Of a stretch of DNA of 64,000 bases, positions 42,526 to 50,212 are shown one piece after another. Within the stretch, counting starts at the first letter, position 1, and each line of letters starts with the position of its first letter. Origin of the DNA: Burkholderiales bacterium (GTDB taxonomy: Bacteria; Pseudomonadota; Gammaproteobacteria; Burkholderiales; WYBJ01). The stretch covers positions 1 through 64,000 of the forward strand of contig JADLAC010000030.1 in the NCBI GenBank assembly GCA_020848435.1, read 5' to 3'. The notes beneath the pieces are model-generated. The model was not told the DNA's origin and did not search any database. It worked only from the letters and a program-made list of their open reading frames with translations. A program made the position numbers and the translations under genes.

Positions 42526-43311
42526 ATGCAACGCCGTCAGTTGTTGCAGTACGCAGGCGCCGCCTGCATCGCGCTGCCGCTCGCGGCGCAGGCGGCGCCG
42601 AGCTTCGCCGCAGCGCTCAACCTGGCGGGCCGTCAACGCATGCTCGCCCAGCGTCTCGCCAAGGCGTGGGTCATGCGCGGCCTGCGGATTGCGCCGCCAC
42701 GAGCCGAAACCGTTCTCGCCGAATCGCTCGCTTCTCAACAGGCGCAGCTCGCGGAGCTGAGGAACTACACCCCGAGCGAAGGCGTGCGCGCGGCGCACGC
42801 CGAGCTCGAGCGCGGCTGGGCTACCTATCGCACGGCACTCGCCGCCTCGTCGAACCTGGCGGCAGCACAGGACGTGTACGATTTGAGCGAGCAGATGCAG
42901 GAGCGAGCGCACCGGCTCACACTCGCCTACGAGATGGGCTCGCGTTCGCCGGCCGCGGACCGACTCATCAACATCGCCGGTCGCCAGCGCATGCTTTCGC
43001 AGCGGCTGGCGAAGTTCTATCTGTTCGGGCTCTGGGGCGTGAACGCGGTGGCCGCGCGCATGGAGGTGAACTTTTCGCGCGCCGAATTCTCTTCGGGCAT
43101 GAGCCAGCTCGGCGGCGCGGCGAACACCCTGGACGAGCAGCGTGCGGCGATCGAGGCACTCGATCGCGCCTGGGTGAGCTACCGCGCCTTGTTCGTGGGT
43201 GAAGGCTTCGTCAAGGTCGCGGCGGAGAAAGTCGTCGAAGGCAGCGAACAGATCCTGCCGCTCACGGAACGCGTGGTCGCGTTGTTCGAGCGCTCGGCCG
43301 CGACGCGCTAA
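42526..43311 (+). CDS. PilJ/NarX-type sensor-domain protein in the nos cluster
   Basis: A 261-residue protein that consists only of the 'type IV pili methyl-accepting chemotaxis transducer N-terminal' domain, duplicated. AGRQRMLAQRLAK at 34-46 and AGRQRMLSQRLAK at 151-163 are the two motif helices; in NarX/NarQ the equivalent P-box helix binds nitrate or nitrite. The leader QRRQLLQYAGAACIALPLA looks like a twin-arginine or Sec signal, so the protein is periplasmic. No kinase, HAMP or methyl-accepting part follows. GAGAGGAG precedes the ATG. Its role between nosZ and nosR is unknown; a soluble nitrogen-oxide sensor or carrier is conceivable. Confidence 0.8.
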   Translation: MQRRQLLQYAGAACIALPLAAQAAPSFAAALNLAGRQRMLAQRLAKAWVMRGLRIAPPRAETVLAESLASQQAQLAELRNYTPSEGVRAAHAELERGWATYRTALAASSNLAAAQDVYDLSEQMQERAHRLTLAYEMGSRSPAADRLINIAGRQRMLSQRLAKFYLFGLWGVNAVAARMEVNFSRAEFSSGMSQLGGAANTLDEQRAAIEALDRAWVSYRALFVGEGFVKVAAEKVVEGSEQILPLTERVVALFERSAATR

Positions 43312-43385
43312 GCGATTCGCGCGCCACCTGCGCGCATCGCGGCGCGCGCAGTGCGCGCCTGCGATCTTGCGTGCCCGGCTCGGGA

Positions 43386-43399
43386 TTGATGCTTGTCAA
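43386..43399 (+). promoter_or_regulatory. FNR/DNR-type box TTGAT-GCTT-GTCAA upstream of nosR
   Basis: Centre at 43392.5, predicting a start near 43434 and a -10 at 43422-43427, which reads TACCAT. A start there leaves about 30 bases of leader before the ATG at 43465 and rules out the ATG at 43426, so the box helps to choose the nosR start. Confidence 0.7.
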
Positions 43400-43464
43400 T
43401 CGCCGCACGCGGCGCAAGCCCTACCATGGGCCGCTGTCGAGGCTCTCTTGCCATTTTCCTTCCG

Positions 43465-46050
43465 ATGAATCGCATCGTATCGCTGTGTTGCGGCGGCTTG
43501 ATCGCGCTCTCGCTGCTGCTCGCGCCCGTGCGCGCGGCCGAGCAAAGCTCGTACGAAAAGCCGCTGCCGGCGCAGATCACGACCGACCCGGATCTGTGCG
43601 CGCACGCACCGTGCCGCGAGGTGGTCCCCAAGGCGGACAGCTTCTCGCCGCGCAAGGGCCGCCCGGCATACGTCGAGGCTTACGCCACGCACGAGGGGCG
43701 GCGCACGCTCATCGGTTATGCGTTTCTTTCCACCGACATCGTCGACATCCCCGCGTATTCCGGCAAGCCGATCGTGACCTTGATCGGCATGGACACGAAG
43801 GGCATCGTCACCGGCGTGAAGATCCTCCAGCACAGCGAGCCGATCCTGCTGGTCGGGATCCCCGAAGCGGCGCTGACCAGATTCACCATGCAGTATGTCG
43901 GCAAGTTCGTGGGCGACAAGATCGACGTGGGCGCATCGCGCGAAGGCTCGATCGGCGTGGATGCGATCAGCGGCGCCACGGTCACGGTGATCGCCGAGAA
44001 TCAGGTGATCCTGCGCTCGGGCTACGAGATCGCGAAGCAGGCCGGCATCATCAAGGCGAAGGAGCGCGCGCGCGCGCGCTTCGCCCCGTTCACCGCAGCG
44101 CTCGACTGGCAATCGCTGCTGAAGGACGGCTCGGTGCGCCGTCTGAGGGTGGAGCCCGAAGACCTCGGCGAACGCGGCACCGGCGAGCCCTATATCGACA
44201 TGTACTTCGGCTACCTCAACGTGCCCTCGATCGGGCGCAGCATCCTCGGCGAGGACAACTACCGCCGGCTGATGGCGGGCTTGAAGCCCGACGAGCATGC
44301 CATCTTCATCATCGCGAACGGCAGCTCGTCGTTCAAGGGCTCGGGCTTCGTGCGCGGCGGCATCTACGATCGCATCCAGGTCGCGCAAGAGCTCGACACC
44401 TTCACCTTCCGCGATCTCGACTATCTCAATCTCTACGGCGTCCATGCGCCGGGAGCCCCGAGCTATCGCGAATCCGGAATCTTCATCATCCGCTCGGCGA
44501 GCTTCAGCGCGGCCTACCCATGGCAGCTCGTGTTCCTCGGCAACCGCGTCGACCAGCAGACGGGGCAGCGTTCATTCGCCAACTTCGACCGCGACTACTG
44601 GCTCGCCGATCGTTATCTCGACGGGGGCCGGCCGGACTACCGGCGCCCGCTGCCGGGCTGGGTGAAGATCTGGCAGCAGCGCTGCGTGGAAATCGTGCTG
44701 TTCATACTGGTGCTCGCGGCGGCATGCGTCTTGTACGCCGCGCGCGATTTCCTGGTGCGCCGTGCGAACCGCAAGGACAAGCGCTGGGTGTCGGCGCCGA
44801 AATACGCGCTGTGGGTGGTCAGCATCGGTTTCGTCGGCTTCGGCCTGCTGGCGCAGCCCTCGATCACGCAGGTGCTCACGTGGTTTCATGCCATATTGTT
44901 CCGCTGGGAGTGGGGCTTGTTCCTGACCGATCCCTTCATCTTCCTGTTCTGGATGTTCATCATCGTCACGACGTTCTTCTGGGGGCGGGGGATGTTCTGC
45001 GGCTGGCTCTGCCCTTACGGCGCACTCACCGAGCTCGCCCACAAGATCGCAGGCAAGCTCGGGCTCGCGCGCTTCCAGGGCAATCTTCCGCACTGGTTGC
45101 ACCAGCGCCTCAAGTGGACCAAGTATTTCGTCTTCGCGTTGCTGCTCGGCGTATCGTTCCACTCGATGGGGCTGGCCGAGAAGCTCGCCGAGGTCGAGCC
45201 GTTCAAGACCACATTCCTGGTCGGCGTGTGGAACCGCTCGTGGCCGTTCGTGACCTTCTGGACCGCGCTGTTTATCGCCGCGCTGTTCATCGAGCGGCCG
45301 TTCTGCAAGTACCTGTGCCCGCTCGGCGCGAGTCTCGCCGTGCCTTCCACCTTCCGCTGGTGGGGGCTCAAGCGCAAGGCCGAGTGCGGGCCGTGCGAAG
45401 CCTGCGCCGTCGGTTGCGCCGCGCGCGCGATCGACCAGTCCGGGCGCATCGATCAGCGCGAGTGCATGCTCTGTCTCGATTGCATGGTGATGTATTACGA
45501 TGCGCACGCCTGTCCGCCGCTCGCCAAGGAGCGCAAGCAGCGAGCGCGCGGTAGACAGGCGCTGACGCCGATCGGCGCCGACGGCTACTACATACCCATC
45601 GTGCCGGTGGCGGCGGCCGCGGTGCCACCTGCGCAGCCGCGCTGGTCGGCGCTCGCGTGGCTTCGCGCCGAGCTGATCGACCATCTGTTGCCGTGGAGCG
45701 GCAAGTATCGCTTTCGTCCGTTCGTGGTGCAGGCGGGCGGACTGGCGCTGGCGGTGCTGGTCACCTGGACGTGGCTCCTCGGCGCGGCCGGCAAGCTCGG
45801 CCCCGGCATCATTCTCGGCTGGTGGCTCGCGTGGAGCGTCTACGAGCTCATCGTGCGCATGCAGTGCAAGCCCTACGTCAAGGAAGGTCCGTGGTGGGGC
45901 CGGCGTTTCCGGGCGGCGACCTGGGCCGATATGGTTTCCTACGTGAGCATGAAGAACCTCCTCGTCGGCGCCGCGCTGTTCCTCGCCATGAAAGGGGTCG
46001 GGGTGCTCGGCTTCCTGCGCGGCATGCCGGAGCTGCGTTGGCTCTACTGA
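43465..46050 (+). CDS. nosR: NosR, membrane flavo-iron-sulphur protein for N2O reduction
   Basis: An 861-residue membrane protein that supplies electrons to NosZ and is needed for nos expression. After a signal segment comes a periplasmic FMN-binding domain with the flavinylation motif DAISGAT (Asp166 to Thr172). Several membrane helices follow, with NapH/NosR cysteine motifs CGWLCPYG and CKYLCPLG, then two cytoplasmic [4Fe-4S] sets, CGPCEACAVGC and CMLCLDCM. After the CPPL end of the usual protein there are about 150 further residues with two or three predicted helices and a final AMKGVGVLGFLRG. Start 43465 fits the promoter box; there is no strong ribosome site. Confidence 0.95.
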   Translation: MNRIVSLCCGGLIALSLLLAPVRAAEQSSYEKPLPAQITTDPDLCAHAPCREVVPKADSFSPRKGRPAYVEAYATHEGRRTLIGYAFLSTDIVDIPAYSGKPIVTLIGMDTKGIVTGVKILQHSEPILLVGIPEAALTRFTMQYVGKFVGDKIDVGASREGSIGVDAISGATVTVIAENQVILRSGYEIAKQAGIIKAKERARARFAPFTAALDWQSLLKDGSVRRLRVEPEDLGERGTGEPYIDMYFGYLNVPSIGRSILGEDNYRRLMAGLKPDEHAIFIIANGSSSFKGSGFVRGGIYDRIQVAQELDTFTFRDLDYLNLYGVHAPGAPSYRESGIFIIRSASFSAAYPWQLVFLGNRVDQQTGQRSFANFDRDYWLADRYLDGGRPDYRRPLPGWVKIWQQRCVEIVLFILVLAAACVLYAARDFLVRRANRKDKRWVSAPKYALWVVSIGFVGFGLLAQPSITQVLTWFHAILFRWEWGLFLTDPFIFLFWMFIIVTTFFWGRGMFCGWLCPYGALTELAHKIAGKLGLARFQGNLPHWLHQRLKWTKYFVFALLLGVSFHSMGLAEKLAEVEPFKTTFLVGVWNRSWPFVTFWTALFIAALFIERPFCKYLCPLGASLAVPSTFRWWGLKRKAECGPCEACAVGCAARAIDQSGRIDQRECMLCLDCMVMYYDAHACPPLAKERKQRARGRQALTPIGADGYYIPIVPVAAAAVPPAQPRWSALAWLRAELIDHLLPWSGKYRFRPFVVQAGGLALAVLVTWTWLLGAAGKLGPGIILGWWLAWSVYELIVRMQCKPYVKEGPWWGRRFRAATWADMVSYVSMKNLLVGAALFLAMKGVGVLGFLRGMPELRWLY

Positions 46051-47321
46051 CCGTGGCCGCGCGAATCGCACGCGCCGCGGTCGCGGCGCTGCTCGCGCTC
46101 CTCGGCGCCGCCGCGCACGGGGCGGAGCACGTTGTACGCCCCGGAGAATCGATCGCCGCGGCGGTGCGGCTCGCTAGCGCCGGCGATACGGTCGCCGTGG
46201 AGCGCGGCGACTACGTCGAGAATATCGTCATCGACAAGCCGCTGCGGCTTCTCGGACGCAACCGGCCGACCGTGAGCGGCGCCGATCGCGGCGACGTCAT
46301 CCGCGTCAAGTCGCCCGATGTCGCCATCGAAGGCTTCATCATTCGCGACAGCGGCCGCGATCTCACGGCGCAAAACGCCGGCATCTATGTCGAGCCAGGC
46401 GCCCACCGACCCGTGATCCGCGCCAACGATCTCGCCTACAACCTGTTCGGCGCCTGGGTCGAGGGAGTCGAGACGCCCGTCATACAAGGCAACCTGATCA
46501 CCGGGCTGCGCGAGGTCCAGAGCGCGCAGCGCGGCAACGGCATCCAGCTCTACAACACCCGCGGCGCGCAAGTCCTCGACAACCATATCAGCTTCACCCG
46601 CGACGGCATCTACGTCGATGTCTCGCACCACGCGCTGTTTCGCGGCAATCGCATGCACCACGTGCGTTACGGCACGCACTACATGAACTCGTACTACAAC
46701 GTGTGGGAGAAGAACGAGACCTACTTGAACCGCGGCGGGCTCGCGCTGATGGAAGTGCGCGACCAGGTCGTGCGCGACAACCTCGCCTGGGGCAACACCG
46801 ATCACGGCATCATGCTGCGCACGATCCAGGACGCGGTGGTCGAACGCAACGTCGTCATCGGCAACGGCAAGGGCTTTTTCGTCTACGACGCCGAGTACAA
46901 CACCTTGCGCGACAACCTGGTGATGGGCAACCGCGTCGGCGTGCACCTCTGGGCGGGATCCTATCGCAACGCCGTGGACGGCAACGACTTCATCAACAAC
47001 CACGAGCAGATCCGCTACGTCGCGAGCCGCGACCAGCGCTGGGGTTTAAAGCGCGGCAACTACTGGAGTAACTACACCGGCTGGGATCGCGACGGCGACG
47101 GCGCCGGCGACACCGCCTACGAAGCGAACGACATCGTCGATCGCCTCACCACGACGCATCCGATCGTGAAGCTTCTGATCGCGAGCCCGGCGGTGCAGGC
47201 ATTGCGCGCCGCCGCGCGCGCGTTTCCGCTGCTGCGCGCGCCGAGCATCGTCGAGCTGCGGCCGCGCATGCGCCCGCACCATGCCGACTGGAGACGCTGG
47301 CTTGAGCACGGCGGTCATTGA
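46038..47321 (+). CDS. nosD: NosD, periplasmic copper-site maturation protein
   Basis: About 427 residues. A signal peptide ends near AAAHGAE, then a right-handed parallel beta-helix (CASH repeats) runs through DYVENIVIDKPLRLLGR, GNGIQLYNTRGAQVLDNH and GIMLRTIQDAVVERN, ending with the family-specific KRGNYWSNYTGWDRDGDG. NosD works with NosF and NosY in building the CuZ centre. No ATG fits; the TTG at 46038 has GGAG six bases upstream and overlaps the nosR end by 13 bases, and GTG 46053 is the alternative. Confidence 0.93.
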   Translation: MALLTVAARIARAAVAALLALLGAAAHGAEHVVRPGESIAAAVRLASAGDTVAVERGDYVENIVIDKPLRLLGRNRPTVSGADRGDVIRVKSPDVAIEGFIIRDSGRDLTAQNAGIYVEPGAHRPVIRANDLAYNLFGAWVEGVETPVIQGNLITGLREVQSAQRGNGIQLYNTRGAQVLDNHISFTRDGIYVDVSHHALFRGNRMHHVRYGTHYMNSYYNVWEKNETYLNRGGLALMEVRDQVVRDNLAWGNTDHGIMLRTIQDAVVERNVVIGNGKGFFVYDAEYNTLRDNLVMGNRVGVHLWAGSYRNAVDGNDFINNHEQIRYVASRDQRWGLKRGNYWSNYTGWDRDGDGAGDTAYEANDIVDRLTTTHPIVKLLIASPAVQALRAAARAFPLLRAPSIVELRPRMRPHHADWRRWLEHGGH

Positions 47322-48216
47322 CGTCGCCGGCGTGAGCCGCAGCTTCGGCGAGGTGCGCGCGCTCGCCGACGTGAGCCTGTGCGTAGGCGAGGGCGAGCTG
47401 CTCGGCTTGATCGGCCACAACGGCGCGGGCAAGAGCACGCTCATCAAGCTCATGCTCGGTCTCATCGCGGCCGATGCGGGCGAAGTACGCATCGCCGGTG
47501 CGCCCGTGCGCGGGCGCGGCTTCCGCGACGTGCGCCGGCGCATCGCCTACCTGCCCGAGAGTGTGGTGTTCTACGACAACCTGAGCGGGCTCGAGACGCT
47601 CGAGTTCTTCGCCGATCTGAAGGGCGTGGCGCGCGCCGCCTGCCCGGCCTTGCTCGACGAGGTGGGTCTCGGCGCCGCGGCCGCACGCAACGTGCGCGGC
47701 TACTCGAAGGGCATGCGGCAGCGCCTGGGCTTCGCTCAGGCCCTGCTCGGCAAGCCCGAGATCCTGTTCCTCGACGAGCCCACCGGCGGGCTCGACCCGG
47801 AAGGCATCCGCGAGTTCTACGCCATCCTCGCGCGCCTGAAGTCGCGCGGCGTCACCGCGGTGCTGTCCTCGCACAATCTCGCCCAGATCGAGGAGCGGGT
47901 CGATCGGCTCGCGCTGTTGCAGCGCGGGCGGCTGAAGGCCGCCGGCAGCGTGGCGGAGCTGCGCGCCGGGTTGAACCTGCCGCTCGCGATCATCCTCAAG
48001 CTGCGCGCGGGCGGCGCCGGCGCCATGCGCGAGGCGCTCGGGTCACTCGAGGGTTGCGCGCTGCGCGTCGAGGACGGGCTCGCCGAGGTGCGCTGCCCGC
48101 ACGAGCGCAAGATGGCCGTGCTGGAGATCATCGCCGCGCACGCCGGCGCGGTCACCGACATCGACATCCGCGAGCCCTCGCTCGAGGACGTGTTTCTCGG
48201 CTACGCGGAGAGCTGA
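47281..48216 (+). CDS. nosF: NosF, ABC transporter ATPase
   Basis: A 311-residue ATPase: Walker A GHNGAGKST, signature YSKGMRQRLG, Walker B ILFLDEPTGGLDP, and the H-loop SSHN. The C-terminal PSLEDVFLGYAES is typical of NosF. With NosY it forms the ABC complex that serves NosD and NosL in CuZ assembly. The ATG at 47281 lies inside the nosD end; the TTG at 47302 has GGAG about eight bases ahead and may be the true start, which would shorten the protein by seven residues. Confidence 0.95.
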   Translation: MPTGDAGLSTAVIDVAGVSRSFGEVRALADVSLCVGEGELLGLIGHNGAGKSTLIKLMLGLIAADAGEVRIAGAPVRGRGFRDVRRRIAYLPESVVFYDNLSGLETLEFFADLKGVARAACPALLDEVGLGAAAARNVRGYSKGMRQRLGFAQALLGKPEILFLDEPTGGLDPEGIREFYAILARLKSRGVTAVLSSHNLAQIEERVDRLALLQRGRLKAAGSVAELRAGLNLPLAIILKLRAGGAGAMREALGSLEGCALRVEDGLAEVRCPHERKMAVLEIIAAHAGAVTDIDIREPSLEDVFLGYAES

Positions 48217-48218
48217 CG

Positions 48219-49046
48219 ATGGCGCTGCTGGAATTCGGGCAGGTCGCGGCGATCGCGCGCAAGGAGCTGCGCGAGCGGCTGCGCTCGCGCTGGGTGCTCG
48301 CGGTCGCCGCCGTGTTCACGCTGTTCGCGCTCACCATCGCGTACTTCGGCGCGGCGCAGCAGGGCACGATCGGCTTCAAGGGTATCGAGCTCACGATCGC
48401 GAGCCTCGTCAGCCTCGCGATCTACCTAGTGCCCCTGATTGCGCTCATCCTCGGCTACGACGCGATCGTGGGCGAGCGCGAGCGCGGCTCGCTGGACCTG
48501 TTGCTTTCGCTGCCGCTCACGCGCGCCGAGCTGCTGCTCGGAAAATTCCTGGGGCTCGCTTCCGCGCTGGCGGTATCGACGTTCGCGGGCTTCGGCCTGG
48601 TCGGCATCCTGCTCGTGGTGCAGGGCGGTGCCGGCGCCGCCTTTCATTACGCGGGCTTCATGCTGAGCGCGATCCTGATGGGCATGGCGTTTCTCGCCCT
48701 TGCCGTGCTGGTGTCGGTCCTGAGCGCGAGCAAGACGGCCGCGAGCGGTATCGCGATCACGCTCTGGTTCGCGTTCGTCCTGGTCTACGACCTGGTCCTG
48801 CTCGGAGTGCTGGTGCTGAGCGAGGGCCGCTTGCCCGCGAGCGTCTTGGGCGCGGCCCTGCTCGCCAATCCCGCCGACGTGTTTCGCGTGCTCAACGTGT
48901 TCAGCCTCGAGCAGGTGAAGACGCTCTACGGGCTTTCGACCGTCGCGGCGGACACGCTGACCTCGCCCTGGCTGCTGAGCGCGGCGATGCTCGCGTGGAT
49001 CCTCCTGCCGCTCGCGCTGGCGTTCCGCAAGTTTCGTCGCTCATGA
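48219..49046 (+). CDS. nosY: NosY, ABC transporter membrane subunit
   Basis: A 275-residue permease with six hydrophobic spans. The N-terminal cytoplasmic AIARKELRERLRSRWVLAV coupling segment, YDAIVGERERGSLDLLLSLP and RAELLLGKFLG are NosY/ABC-2 marks. The ATG lies two bases after the nosF stop. It partners NosF in the inner membrane for CuZ biogenesis. Confidence 0.95.
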   Translation: MALLEFGQVAAIARKELRERLRSRWVLAVAAVFTLFALTIAYFGAAQQGTIGFKGIELTIASLVSLAIYLVPLIALILGYDAIVGERERGSLDLLLSLPLTRAELLLGKFLGLASALAVSTFAGFGLVGILLVVQGGAGAAFHYAGFMLSAILMGMAFLALAVLVSVLSASKTAASGIAITLWFAFVLVYDLVLLGVLVLSEGRLPASVLGAALLANPADVFRVLNVFSLEQVKTLYGLSTVAADTLTSPWLLSAAMLAWILLPLALAFRKFRRS

Positions 49047-49059
49047 TCAGGAGATACGC

Positions 49060-49554
49060 ATGATGCGTGGACTTGTCTGTGTAGCCGTGCTCGCGCTCGC
49101 GGCCTGTCAGCCGCAGCAGCCGGTCGCGCCGAAAGCGCTCGGCGCCGACACCGTGTGCGTGCTCGACGGCATGACGCTGGCGGATTATCCCGGGCCGAAG
49201 GCGCAGATCCTGTACGCCGACGGCAAGACCGACTTCTTCTGCGATACCGTGGAGATGTTCGCCATGATCTTGCAGCCCGAGCAGAAGCGCGCGGTTCGCG
49301 CCGTGTACACGCAAGACATGGGCAAGGAAGACTGGCGCGCGCCGCGCGGCAACTGGATCGACGCGCGCGCGGCCTATTATGTCGCCGGATCGCCGCTGCG
49401 CGGCGCGATGGGCCCGACGTTCGCTGCGTTTGCGGCACGCGAGGATGCCGAGGCATTCATGCGCAAGCATGGCGGCAAGATGCTGCGCTTCGACGACGTG
49501 ACCCCGGAGATGGCGGACCTGCGCGGCGGCGCCACCCGTGACGAGCGGATGTAG
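49060..49554 (+). CDS. nosL: NosL, copper chaperone lipoprotein
   Basis: A 164-residue lipoprotein: leader ending ALAAC (Cys16), then CVLDGM with Cys33 and Met38 as the Cu(I) site. The first Cys of the more common CPVCGM form is replaced. FFCDTVEMF and a C-terminal GGKMLRFDDVTPEM match the family. It delivers copper to NosZ in the periplasm. AGGAGA precedes the ATG. Last recognised nos gene of the operon. Confidence 0.93.
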   Translation: MMRGLVCVAVLALAACQPQQPVAPKALGADTVCVLDGMTLADYPGPKAQILYADGKTDFFCDTVEMFAMILQPEQKRAVRAVYTQDMGKEDWRAPRGNWIDARAAYYVAGSPLRGAMGPTFAAFAAREDAEAFMRKHGGKMLRFDDVTPEMADLRGGATRDERM

Positions 49555-49556
49555 TC

Positions 49557-49829
49557 ATGGCGAGTTTCTATCGCAATCTCTCCGCCGACGAGGTGGCGAC
49601 CCTCGACCGGCTCTCGCGCCTGTTGATCGAGTTGCGCGAGAATCGCGAGCGGCTGCTGGAGCGCCACGGCGCGGCCGACGAAGCCGCGCTCATCGCGCGC
49701 ATCCGCGACGGCGATATTGCCGAGCACCCCGCCTACGAGGACTACCTCGGCGCCGCGATCATCGCGGCGACGCGCGAGGCGATCCGCGCCGATCTGAAGC
49801 AATACATGCTGAGCATCGACACGCGATGA
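49557..49829 (+). CDS. Small protein of unknown function at the 3' end of the nos cluster
   Basis: A 90-residue mostly helical protein starting two bases after the nosL stop. It has a charged N-terminal helix (VATLDRLSRLLIELRENRERLL) and a conserved-looking IAEHPAYEDYLGAAIIAATREA. No signal or metal motif. Its stop overlaps the next ATG, so the two small genes form a coupled pair. The pair layout and the TumE-like partner suggest a toxin-antitoxin-type module, with this as the candidate antitoxin; a nos accessory role is also possible. Confidence 0.6.
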   Translation: MASFYRNLSADEVATLDRLSRLLIELRENRERLLERHGAADEAALIARIRDGDIAEHPAYEDYLGAAIIAATREAIRADLKQYMLSIDTR

Positions 49830-50182
49830 ACGTCCTGCTGGATCTTTCGGCACGGCTGATCGACGAGCTCGGCGAGCAGCTCGCATCCCCGCCGCAGCTC
49901 GCACACGACGCGCTGCTCGTACGCCTGGACAACGGCGTGGCGCTCGAGCTGCGGTTCACGCCCGCGGGCGAATACTCGATCGGCTGGAGCCACGGCGACA
50001 CCTCTATGCGGATCGATACCGCGCCCGTGCACCCGGAGCTTGCGACCTATCCAAATCATTTGCACGGCCGCGACGGCACGGCGCGCGCCGATCCGTTGAC
50101 CGATCCACAGCGCTCGCCGTGGGAGAACTTGCGCGCGGTGATCGAGCACGTGCGTGCCGATCCGCTGCTGCGGGAGCTGTAG
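49826..50182 (+). CDS. DUF6516/TumE-like small protein
   Basis: A 118-residue protein. ALLVRLDNGVALELRF and the motif RIDTAPVHPELATYPNHLHG resemble DUF6516 (TumE) proteins, whose core reads like R-D-N-A-P-H-H-P-E-x-x-T-F-P-H-H-K-H. TumE is a proposed toxin, but many family members are uncharacterised. ATGA overlap with the preceding small gene. The resemblance is by eye over one motif, so the family call is moderate. Confidence 0.55.
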   Translation: MNVLLDLSARLIDELGEQLASPPQLAHDALLVRLDNGVALELRFTPAGEYSIGWSHGDTSMRIDTAPVHPELATYPNHLHGRDGTARADPLTDPQRSPWENLRAVIEHVRADPLLREL

Positions 50183-50212
50183 TCACGAGCAACAAGAGCG
50201 CAAGGTGGCCGC

